From NCBI RefSeq assembly GCF_002234915.1, contig NZ_NEWD01000025.1, positions 1 to 34,719 of the forward strand: a stretch of 34,719 bases of DNA, written 5' to 3'. Shown here piece after piece: positions 27,728-34,719 of the stretch. The notes under the pieces are model-generated. The model was given only the letters and a program-made list of their open reading frames with translations, was not told the DNA's origin and did no database searches. Each line of letters starts with the position of its first letter. Within the stretch, counting starts at the first letter, position 1. The stretch comes from Bifidobacterium vansinderenii. Lineage in GTDB: Bacteria; Actinomycetota; Actinomycetes; Actinomycetales; Bifidobacteriaceae. A program made the translations under genes and the position numbers.

Positions 27728-29659
27728 GTGGCGGAAGATAAGGAGCAGCGTCGTATCGTACAGCCGGATTTATCCGACGTTACGCCAACCGATACCGGCC
27801 AGTCCGGAACCAATGGCGACGGCAGTGCCCCGCGCCGTGTGCGGCGACGTATGAGCCCGGAGCACATCCGTCGCATCAAACGCCGCCGTCGCAATCGACG
27901 GATTCTCATCGCCGTGCTCGTCGTGCTGCTGGCCATTGCGGCATGGGCGGGCGCGCTTGCATATTCCGCGTTCAAGACCAAGTCTGAGCTGGAACAGGCG
28001 GTGTCGGCGGCGTCCGTCTCGCAAAAGAAGTTGGCGTCGGGCGATTCGGCGGCCGTGAAGAAGGGGCTGGGCGATTTCAGTGCGCACGTGGATGCCGCGT
28101 ATCGTCAGACGAGTAGTTCGCTGTGGAAACCGGCCGAACTGATCCCGTATTACGGTTCGGACGTGAAGGCCGTGCGTGAGGCCGTCTCGATCATGGAGGA
28201 CGTGTCGAACAACGCCGTTCCGAAGCTCGCCGAGTCCGCCGACAGCCTCTCGCTCAAGGGAATTGGCATGTCCAACGGCACGATCTCGTTGGGCTCGCTG
28301 GGTGCCGCCGCGCAGAATCTCACCGACGCCAATAAGACGATCAACGATGCCGCGATCAATCTGGGCAACATCGACGGCACGCATATTCCGCAGCTGACGA
28401 ATGCGCTGGACTCCGCGAAGAACAAGGTGGCAACGCTCGCCGATGCCGTGGATCTGGCGCAGCGCATTGCCAACGCCGCACCGTCCATGCTGGGTCTCGG
28501 TTCGGACGATGGTTCCGAACAGTCGGGCAAGCGCACGTATATCGTGCTGGCGCAGAACAATGCGGAGCTGCGCTCCACGGGCGGCATTGCCGGCTCATGG
28601 GGCAAGCTCACCATTGACCAGGGAAAGATCACGCTGGAGGATTTCGCGCCATACGGCGGATTGCCCCGGCAGGTGGATGCGTTCGAGATGACGGATTCCG
28701 AGAAGTCGTTCTTTGGCAACGATTACCTGATGTACCCGCAGAACGTAACCGCCGACCCTGATTTCCCGCGTACGGGCGAGCTTGCCGCCGCCATGTGGAA
28801 GCAGGAGAAGGGCGAAGACGTTGACGGCGTGATCAGCATGGACCCGTACTTCCTGCAGGGGCTGCTGAAGGTGACGGGTGGCTTCCGATCGGTTTCCGGC
28901 GTGGATGTAACCGGCGACAACGCAGCTCAGCTGCTGCTGCATCAGGTATATCTTGATCTGCCCGATCAGGAGAGTCAGGACGCGTTCTTCGGCGTGGTGG
29001 CCGGTGAGGCGTTTCAGCACATTCTGGGATCTCTGGACGGCAAGAACTCGGCACTGATGAAGACCGTGACCAAGTCGGTCAACGATGGTCATTTCATGGT
29101 GTGGTCGTCGCATGAGGGCGACCAGCAGTATATCGACGGCACCCCCTTGGCGGGGGGCCTGCAGAAGAATCCCTCCAAGCCGCAGATCGGACTGTATTTC
29201 AATGACGGCACGATGGGAAAGGCGGACTGGTATCTCAAACGTGAAACGTCGGTGAAGGAATCCTCGGTCAATGCGGACGGTTCCCGCACCTACACCGTGC
29301 ATGTGAAGGTGACCAACACCATGACCGCGCAGGAGGCCACCACGCTGCCTCCGCTTGTGCGCGGATATTCGGATCAGACGACCGGTACTGAACGCCATGG
29401 CGAGATCGCAACCGTGATGTACCTGTTCGCGCCGGCCGACGGACGGCTTGTGGACTGGAAATTTACGGGGGCATCTGCCGGTGACGGTGATTTTGATACC
29501 GTCACGTTGTATGACGATCTTACGGCGGGGGTAAAGGGATTCACCCTTCAACCTGGCGAAAGCATTGAGATGACGGTACACGTGCAGGCCTCTGCGACTG
29601 CTGGTGGAACGTCAGCGGTTCTGCGCCAGACCCCCCTTATAGAACGAACGGATTGGTAG
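27728..29659 (+). CDS. DUF4012-domain membrane-anchored protein
   Basis: This 643-residue protein has a basic cytoplasmic N-terminus (RRVRRRMSPEHIRRIKRRRRNRR) and one membrane segment at about residues 58-80. A large outside domain follows. The phrase QNNAELRSTGGIAGSWG (about 275-291) is the DUF4012 signature. Such proteins are often encoded in polysaccharide clusters of actinobacteria and cyanobacteria, but their function is unknown. Residues about 90-240 are predicted helical and may form coiled coils. The GTG start at 27728 is 2 nt after the sugar transferase stop, with little Shine-Dalgarno sequence, so translation is probably coupled. A role in polymer attachment or assembly is inferred from context. 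Confidence 0.85.
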   Translation: MAEDKEQRRIVQPDLSDVTPTDTGQSGTNGDGSAPRRVRRRMSPEHIRRIKRRRRNRRILIAVLVVLLAIAAWAGALAYSAFKTKSELEQAVSAASVSQKKLASGDSAAVKKGLGDFSAHVDAAYRQTSSSLWKPAELIPYYGSDVKAVREAVSIMEDVSNNAVPKLAESADSLSLKGIGMSNGTISLGSLGAAAQNLTDANKTINDAAINLGNIDGTHIPQLTNALDSAKNKVATLADAVDLAQRIANAAPSMLGLGSDDGSEQSGKRTYIVLAQNNAELRSTGGIAGSWGKLTIDQGKITLEDFAPYGGLPRQVDAFEMTDSEKSFFGNDYLMYPQNVTADPDFPRTGELAAAMWKQEKGEDVDGVISMDPYFLQGLLKVTGGFRSVSGVDVTGDNAAQLLLHQVYLDLPDQESQDAFFGVVAGEAFQHILGSLDGKNSALMKTVTKSVNDGHFMVWSSHEGDQQYIDGTPLAGGLQKNPSKPQIGLYFNDGTMGKADWYLKRETSVKESSVNADGSRTYTVHVKVTNTMTAQEATTLPPLVRGYSDQTTGTERHGEIATVMYLFAPADGRLVDWKFTGASAGDGDFDTVTLYDDLTAGVKGFTLQPGESIEMTVHVQASATAGGTSAVLRQTPLIERTDW

Positions 29660-29668
29660 GGGCCCCCG

Positions 29669-29683
29669 TATAGGATGAGGGGG
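29669..29683 (+). promoter_or_regulatory. Exopolysaccharide leader motif, copy 2
   Basis: TATAGGATGAGGGGG, identical to 25961-25975. Here CCCCC (29663-29667) and GGGGG (29679-29683) could form a hairpin around the motif. It begins 10 nt after the DUF4012 stop and may supply an internal promoter for the BY-kinase gene and those downstream. Confidence 0.55.
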
Positions 29684-29714
29684 TTATAGGAAGCATAGCC
29701 CGGTCAATGAACCA

Positions 29715-29764
29715 GCCGCCGAAAGGTGGATCGGCGGGGACTTAAGAAAGCCGTCGAAAGGCGG
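29715..29764 (+). promoter_or_regulatory. Tandem GAAA-tetraloop hairpins in the BY-kinase leader
   Basis: GCCGCCGAAAGGTGG (29715-29729) and GCCGTCGAAAGGCGG (29750-29764) each form a 5-bp stem capped by GAAA, a GNRA tetraloop. The G-U wobble lies at different places in the two stems. GGCGG at 29733-29737 could instead pair with CCGCC of the first hairpin, giving an alternative fold. They end about 40 nt before the GTG start. Confidence 0.5.
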
Positions 29765-29802
29765 TAACCGAGACGGAAGTTAGCGAAGAACGGAGCATCC
29801 GA

Positions 29803-31281
29803 GTGGAAAAGAACGATGCCGAAGAGAAGGATGTCATCTCGATTGACATTATTGGAGCGGTACGTAAGCATCTTGCCGCGCTGATCGTGACATTTGTCGT
29901 CGTGACGGCCGCTGTTTGCGGTTACACGTTCATGCAGACTCCTCAGTATTCGGCAACGGCTGAGGTGTTTGCGAGTTATAAGGGCGTTTCTTCGGACAAC
30001 AATCAGAATACCGATATGACCACCCGCTCCTATGCAACGTCGTATATCAATACTCAGTTGCAGTCCTACCCTCAGCTGGTGAAGACTGAAGCCATTCTGC
30101 AGCCGGTCATTGATGAAATGGGTTTGAACACCACGGTTAGTGCGTTAGCCGGTAAGATCACCGCTCAACAGCCCACGGATACGTTCCTCGTTGATATCAC
30201 CGCGACCGATCCGGATCCCAAGGTGGCTGCTGATCTCGCGAACAATGTGGCCAAGAGCTTGAAGGATCAGGTGTCGTCCACTCTGTACAGTTCCGACGCT
30301 TCCGAGTCTTCCCCCATCAACCTGTCCATTGTGCAGAGCGCTCAGGTACCGACCACCCATAGTTCGCCGAACATCAAGATGAATATCGCGATCGGCATTG
30401 TCGGCGGTCTGGTTCTGGGTCTCATCCTCGCCATTGTGCTGGATCTGCTTGATCATAAGATTCGTCAGGCTTCTGATCTTCAGGATATTCTTGACGTTCC
30501 CGTGCTTGGCGCACTCACCCGTAACGACGTATATGCGGGCAAGGCTCCCGTGGTCATTTCGCGTCCGGCTTCGCGTGAGGCGGAGGAGATTCGTCGTCTT
30601 CGTATGAATTTGACATACGTGATGCCGGATAAGGGGGAGCACTCCAACTTGATCGTCATCACTTCGGCTGGTGTTTCCGAAGGTAAGACCACCACCTCCG
30701 TCAATCTTGCCGCTGCATATGCTGAGGCCGGTAAGAAGATCCTGCTCATTGATGCGGATCTTCGTAATCCGTCAGTCGCCAAGGCGCTGTCCATGAACGG
30801 CACCGTCGGCTTGAGCCAGCTGCTTACCTATCAGGTGAAGTCCACCGATGCCATTCAGCAGTACTGGAAAGAGAATTTCCACGTGCTGCCGGCTGGCAAG
30901 CGTGCGCCGAACCCCGGTATTCTCTTCAATTCCAAGGCGATGAAGTCGCTGCTGGATCAGGTTTCCGGCATTTACGACTATGTGATCATCGATACCGCGC
31001 CTCTCAAGGTGGCCAACGATGCAGCCGTCTTCGTGAAGGAAGGCGCGACCATGCTGTTCGTTTCCGGCCTTGGCCACGGAGAGAAGAAGGACGTTCGCGC
31101 GGCGGCTGAAGAGCTTGAGACCCTTGACGTGACTGTTGCCGGTGCCGTGTTGAACTTCTCCGAGGAAGAGAAGTCCGACGACAACTATTACTACTACTAC
31201 AGCGATGGTGAGGACGGTAAGTCTCGCCGTAAGCGCCGTAGCTCCAGCAAGAAGACTTCCAGGAAGTCGAAGAAGAGCTAG
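29803..31281 (+). CDS. Wzz/BY-kinase fusion: polysaccharide chain-length regulator and tyrosine kinase
   Basis: This 492-residue protein joins a Wzz-type N-terminal half to a cytoplasmic BY-kinase. Membrane segments lie at about 22-45 and 190-212, with an external loop between. The kinase has Walker A SAGVSEGKTT (about 288-297), Walker A' ILLIDADLR (D317) and Walker B YVIIDTAP (D397). The tail has a run of five tyrosines, Y462-Y466, in an acidic setting, the expected autophosphorylation site, followed by a very basic Ser/Lys/Arg-rich end. Such proteins control polymer length and export through phosphorylation cycles. The start is GTG with CGGAG about 7 nt upstream. The next gene starts 3 nt after the stop. 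Confidence 0.92.
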   Translation: MEKNDAEEKDVISIDIIGAVRKHLAALIVTFVVVTAAVCGYTFMQTPQYSATAEVFASYKGVSSDNNQNTDMTTRSYATSYINTQLQSYPQLVKTEAILQPVIDEMGLNTTVSALAGKITAQQPTDTFLVDITATDPDPKVAADLANNVAKSLKDQVSSTLYSSDASESSPINLSIVQSAQVPTTHSSPNIKMNIAIGIVGGLVLGLILAIVLDLLDHKIRQASDLQDILDVPVLGALTRNDVYAGKAPVVISRPASREAEEIRRLRMNLTYVMPDKGEHSNLIVITSAGVSEGKTTTSVNLAAAYAEAGKKILLIDADLRNPSVAKALSMNGTVGLSQLLTYQVKSTDAIQQYWKENFHVLPAGKRAPNPGILFNSKAMKSLLDQVSGIYDYVIIDTAPLKVANDAAVFVKEGATMLFVSGLGHGEKKDVRAAAEELETLDVTVAGAVLNFSEEEKSDDNYYYYYSDGEDGKSRRKRRSSSKKTSRKSKKS

Positions 31282-31284
31282 CTC

Positions 31285-32433
31285 ATGAAGATTGCGTTCA
31301 TTGGGCACAAGCGCATCCCCTCGCGCGAAGGTGGCATCGAGATCGTCGTCGACGAACTCGCCACCCGCATGGCTGCTCGTGGCGAACAGGTGGTGGCGTA
31401 CAACCGCAAAGGTCATAATGTGGCCGGCGCGGAGTTCGATAACGAGACGAATGCCACTGATAAGCCATTCACCTATAAGGGTGTGCATGTAATTCCTGTT
31501 CCCACCTTTGAGGGAAAAGGTTTGGCAGCGCTCTCCTCTTCGTTCACTGCAACGCTAAAGGCCATTATTGCTCGCCCTGACGTGATCCATTATCACGCTG
31601 AGGGTCCCAGCGCCATGCTGCGTTTGGCTCATTGGATGGGTATACGGACCGTGTCCACGATTCATGGCCTTGACTGGCAGCGGGCGAAGTGGGGCAGGTT
31701 CGCTTCTTGGCACCTGAAGTTCGGTGAGCGTACCGCGGCAAAATGTGCCGATGAAGTGATTGTGCTCAGTCGCAATGTGCAGCAGTATTTCCGTGACACG
31801 TACGGTCGCGAGACCCGGTTCATTCCCAATGGTATTGAGCGCAATGAGCAGATTCCGGCTCGAGTAATCGCCGAAAAATACGGTTTGGAGAAGAACGGCT
31901 ATGTGCTGTTTCTCGGTCGTATCGTGCCGGAAAAAGGCGTGCATTACTTGGTTGAGGCATTCCGCCAGCTTGATACCGACAAGAAGCTGGTGATTGCTGG
32001 TGGCGCATCTGATTCGCATGAATATTATGCGCGAATTCGAGAGGCTGCGGCAGAGGATCCCCGCATTGTGCTGACTGGTTTTACTCAGGGTGAGGAACTG
32101 GCAGAGCTTTATTCGAACGCCTATGTGTATGTGCTTCCCAGTGATCTGGAAGGCATGCCGATGAGCTTGCTCGAAGCCATGAGCTTCGGTTGTTGCTGCC
32201 TGACCTCCGATATTCCCGAATGCGCGGAAGTCGTTGGTGATTACGGCATGACATTCCGAAAGGGCGATGTTCGTGATCTGGCCGATAAGCTCCAGGATCT
32301 CCTCACGAATCCTGAGAACGTGCAGCGATTCCAGTCTCAGGCTTCCGATTACATCACCAGTAAATTTAGCTGGGAATCAGTGGTGGATCAGACCTTGGCG
32401 TTGTACTCCTCTTCTTCCAAGGAGGTCAACTAA
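31285..32433 (+). CDS. GT4-family glycosyltransferase (DUF1972/rhamnosyltransferase-like N-terminus)
   Basis: This 382-residue protein has the GT-B fold of family GT4. The N-terminus MKIAFIGHKRIPSREGGIEIVVDELATRM matches the DUF1972-type domain seen in WchF-like rhamnosyltransferases. The C-terminal half has FLGRIVPEKGVHYLVEAF and the E-x7-E motif with E289 and E297 (EGMPMSLLE). It adds a sugar from a nucleotide donor to the lipid-linked repeat unit at the inner membrane face. Donor and acceptor cannot be assigned; rhamnose is a guess from similarity. It sits 3 nt after the BY-kinase gene and overlaps the next by one base (TAATG). GC content begins to fall here. Confidence 0.87.
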   Translation: MKIAFIGHKRIPSREGGIEIVVDELATRMAARGEQVVAYNRKGHNVAGAEFDNETNATDKPFTYKGVHVIPVPTFEGKGLAALSSSFTATLKAIIARPDVIHYHAEGPSAMLRLAHWMGIRTVSTIHGLDWQRAKWGRFASWHLKFGERTAAKCADEVIVLSRNVQQYFRDTYGRETRFIPNGIERNEQIPARVIAEKYGLEKNGYVLFLGRIVPEKGVHYLVEAFRQLDTDKKLVIAGGASDSHEYYARIREAAAEDPRIVLTGFTQGEELAELYSNAYVYVLPSDLEGMPMSLLEAMSFGCCCLTSDIPECAEVVGDYGMTFRKGDVRDLADKLQDLLTNPENVQRFQSQASDYITSKFSWESVVDQTLALYSSSSKEVN

Positions 32434-33767
32434 TGCGTATTCTTCTGGTCAACAAGTACTTCTACCGCAAAGGCGGTGCTGAAACTTACTTTTTTGCGCT
32501 AGCCGAAGGTCTTCGTGCTCTAGGCCACGAGGTTGCCTTCTTCTCTATGAAGCATCCGAATAACGAGCCGAGCTATTGGAGTAAGTATTTCGTATCCGAA
32601 AAAGATTATGTGGGCAAGATTTCTGCTTTCCAACAGGCAAAGGAAGCAGCCACGCTTGTTTACTCTTTTGAATCGAAGCGTAAATTTGAGGCTTTGCTGC
32701 AGGAGTTCAAGCCGGATGTGATTCACATGAACAATGTACATCGGCAGCTTACTCTCTCGATTCTTGATGCTCCGTACTTGAAGAAGCATCATGTGCCAGT
32801 GGTGTATACGGCGCATGACTATATCTTGCTGTGCCCGGCGTACACCATGGTGGATGGTTCTGGCAAAGTGTGTGATGATTGTCTTGATCGACGTTTCTCT
32901 CATGCCGTGAAGAAGACCTGTGTAAAGGGTTCTAAGGCTAAGAGTGGTTTGGCATTTCTTGAAGCCGTATTTTTGAAATATCACCATAGCTATGACAAAA
33001 TCGACAAGATTATCGCACCAAGTCAATTTATGAAGAGCAAGCTCGACGAGGGAGGATACTCCGATCGTACTGTAGCTCTGCAGAACTTTTTGACTAAGAG
33101 CCAAATGAGTATGGCTCGTATGGTAGCTAATACGAATAAGTTCGACACCGTCGAACCGTATTTCTTGTTCTTTGGACGTCTTTCCAAGGAAAAGGGCATC
33201 CTAACCCTGGTTAAGGCATTCCTTCTTGCGTCCGGCCTTTCCGATAATGGGCTTTCCTCTCGGGAGAGCTCTGGAGCGAAAGGATCTCTTCCTTCCAACT
33301 GGACTCTTCACATCGTCGGCGACGGACCCGAACGAGAAACTATCGAATCTCTCATCAAATCCGCTGGTCCCGAAGCCGAGTCCCGTATCAAGCTTCTTGG
33401 TTACAAGACAGGCGAGAGTCTACAGCGAGAGGTTGGTAATGCTCGTTTCTCGGTGCTGTGCTCCGAGTGGCGCGAGAATATGCCGTATTCCGGTCTGGAA
33501 TCGTTGGCTGCTCAGACTCCGGTGCTTGGAGCCAACATTGGCGGCATTCCCGAGCTGGTAGTTGAGGGAAAGACGGGCTTTAAATTTGAGCCTGGGAATT
33601 TTAGAGAACTGGCTTCCTTGTTATTGGAAGTATCAGGAATTGCTCAACCTCAGTATCAGATTATGCAGATGGCGTGTAACAGGTATGTGGAACAGAATTG
33701 CTCTACTAATTCCTACGTCAAGCATTTAGTAGATATATATATATCCTCCCTGCAAGGGAGACGTTAA
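32433..33767 (+). CDS. GT4-family glycosyltransferase
   Basis: This 444-residue protein is a second GT-B enzyme. The N-terminal domain begins MRILLVNKYFYRKGGAETYFFALAEGLRALGHEV. A Cys-containing stretch (CPAYTMVDGSGKVCDDCLDRRF) is typical of a subgroup of GT4 enzymes in surface polysaccharide clusters. The C-terminal domain has FFGRLSKEKGILTL, IVGDGPERE and the E-x7-E motif in ENMPYSGLE. It should add the next sugar to the repeat unit; the donor is unknown. It overlaps both neighbours by one base (TAATG at each end), so the three genes are translationally coupled. Base composition is clearly more AT-rich than the housekeeping genes, which suggests horizontal acquisition. Confidence 0.88.
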   Translation: MRILLVNKYFYRKGGAETYFFALAEGLRALGHEVAFFSMKHPNNEPSYWSKYFVSEKDYVGKISAFQQAKEAATLVYSFESKRKFEALLQEFKPDVIHMNNVHRQLTLSILDAPYLKKHHVPVVYTAHDYILLCPAYTMVDGSGKVCDDCLDRRFSHAVKKTCVKGSKAKSGLAFLEAVFLKYHHSYDKIDKIIAPSQFMKSKLDEGGYSDRTVALQNFLTKSQMSMARMVANTNKFDTVEPYFLFFGRLSKEKGILTLVKAFLLASGLSDNGLSSRESSGAKGSLPSNWTLHIVGDGPERETIESLIKSAGPEAESRIKLLGYKTGESLQREVGNARFSVLCSEWRENMPYSGLESLAAQTPVLGANIGGIPELVVEGKTGFKFEPGNFRELASLLLEVSGIAQPQYQIMQMACNRYVEQNCSTNSYVKHLVDIYISSLQGRR

Positions 33768-34719
33768 TGACCCAGCGTAATATTCTTGTTGATCAACTTA
33801 AAGGCTGGGCATGCTTTTTGGTGGTGTTCGGCCATGTTATTCTTGGTATCCGATCTGCTGGAATGACCGTTCCATTTTTCTCAATATATGTTGAGCGGTT
33901 TATCTGGTCTTTTCATATAGGCCTATTTATGTTTTTAAGCGGATTTGTGTACCATAAATTTGGCGAATGGGAGTCGAGAGGAAGTAGGTCGGTCTTTATT
34001 GCACATAAAGCGCTAAATATTCTCATCCCTTACTTTGTCTTTGCTTCAATCTACATCGCAGTCAATAGTTCCGTATCTGAGGTGAATCATCGCAGCGATA
34101 TTGATCGTATACTGTGGCTGTGGAAGGAGCCGGAAGCCCAATATTGGTTTTTATATGCGTTGTTTCTTCTTTTTATTTTTTGGGTGTTTTTATCTGGGTC
34201 TATGAAGAATTGGCATATTTTAATTTTCCTGTCAGTATTAAATTATGCTGCTGTACTTCTGGATATTCATTTTGGTAGCCTATCCTCGGCTATGAGTATG
34301 GCTTTTTCCTTTGGTTTGGGCACAGTTACCGAAAAATTATTTTTTTCCGAAAATTCTAGCATTAAAAAGATGCTAGTGATTGTGTTACATGTTCTGGTTG
34401 TTGGGTTTTTCTCCTACATGAATGTACAAAGCCTTCCGATTCTTAAAGAAGCAGGTGAAGCTCTGGGCATCGCCGCAAGTATCTGTTTTATTACTTTGAT
34501 CACTAAGTTTAGTCTTTTTGCAAAAGTTTTATTGTTGATCTGCAAATATTCCTTTCCAATATATTTATTGCACACCATCTTTACTGCTGGAATACGTATT
34601 GGACTCAATTATGCGGGGTGGCGGAATTATTGGATACAAGTTTTGGTGGGAACAGGAGTCGGAATATTGGCCCCGGTTTTAATTGCAATGCTTTGTTCAA
34701 AAACGCCTTTTCTTGATTT
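33767..34719 (+). CDS. Membrane acyltransferase family 3 protein (partial, cut by window end)
   Basis: The reading frame is open from the ATG at 33767 to the window end (317 codons, no stop), so the C-terminus is missing. It starts MTQRNILVDQLKGWACFLVVFGHVIL and continues with FHIGLFMFLSGFVYH. These are the first two conserved blocks of acyltransferase family 3 (PF01757; OatA/WecH-like), with the expected His in GHV. About nine or ten hydrophobic segments follow. The family acetylates sugars of surface polymers, so it probably decorates the exopolysaccharide repeat unit. It overlaps the upstream stop by one base. GC content here is among the lowest in the window (28% in the stretch 34201-34260), strongly unlike the start of the operon and pointing to foreign origin. 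Confidence 0.85.
   Translation, partial: MTQRNILVDQLKGWACFLVVFGHVILGIRSAGMTVPFFSIYVERFIWSFHIGLFMFLSGFVYHKFGEWESRGSRSVFIAHKALNILIPYFVFASIYIAVNSSVSEVNHRSDIDRILWLWKEPEAQYWFLYALFLLFIFWVFLSGSMKNWHILIFLSVLNYAAVLLDIHFGSLSSAMSMAFSFGLGTVTEKLFFSENSSIKKMLVIVLHVLVVGFFSYMNVQSLPILKEAGEALGIAASICFITLITKFSLFAKVLLLICKYSFPIYLLHTIFTAGIRIGLNYAGWRNYWIQVLVGTGVGILAPVLIAMLCSKTPFLD

Noticed and set aside
27728-29659. DUF4012 protein as a LytR-CpsA-Psr ligase
   Set aside because: The overall plan is similar (basic tail, one membrane segment, outer domain, capsule locus), but the signature sequence is that of DUF4012 and I see no LCP arginine motifs.

Overview
The window comes from a high-GC Gram-positive bacterium, most likely a Bifidobacterium. 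The housekeeping part is strongly GC-rich. The gene set fits: the CxxC form of ribosomal protein L28, an rpsP-khpA-rimM block near ffh, many apparently leaderless starts, and ROK/AraC-controlled sugar genes. The genus is inferred from the encoded proteins and layout; no database was searched.

Layout. Positions 1-600 hold the 3' end of a 23S rRNA gene, a complete 5S rRNA gene and a strong terminator. Positions 642-6939 carry a beta-propeller lactonase, a ClC-type anion transporter, a small membrane-anchored protein, a UMF1-type MFS transporter and a CPBP-family membrane protease. Positions 7000-10546 carry rpmB, recG and rsmD. Between 10.5 and 23.5 kb, translation and targeting genes (trmD, rimM, khpA, rpsP, ffh) and an endonuclease/exonuclease/phosphatase-family protein lie on the minus strand. 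A plus-strand sugar or polyol locus (12.1-17.8 kb) sits between rimM and trmD. It encodes a zinc dehydrogenase, a DUF4867-like cupin, a GPH symporter, an oppositely oriented AraC regulator and a ROK regulator. A Uup-like ABC-F ATPase follows at 23.6-25.7 kb. From 26.1 kb to the window end runs an exopolysaccharide operon: priming sugar transferase, DUF4012 protein, Wzz/BY-kinase, two GT4 glycosyltransferases and a membrane acyltransferase cut by the window edge. GC content falls sharply through its last three genes.

How the parts work together. The sugar locus probably imports and oxidises one carbohydrate. The same palindrome (ACTTTWWAAAGT) lies at the dehydrogenase promoter and in the araC/ROK intergenic region, so one regulator, probably the ROK protein, may control both. 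In the exopolysaccharide operon, the priming transferase starts the repeat unit on the lipid carrier, the glycosyltransferases extend it, the acyltransferase decorates it, and the BY-kinase governs polymer length or export.

The most unusual feature is a set of about fifteen intergenic repeats of 46-54 bp confined to 10.5-23.5 kb. Each has a pyrimidine/purine hairpin, then a second hairpin whose sequence changes between copies while its pairing is kept, then a conserved purine tail. Copies in opposite orientation flank both trmD and the sugar locus. Other points of interest are paired cis-elements in the exopolysaccharide leaders, predicted leaderless starts at several genes, low-complexity insertions inside conserved enzymes, and a ClC protein lacking the internal proton glutamate.
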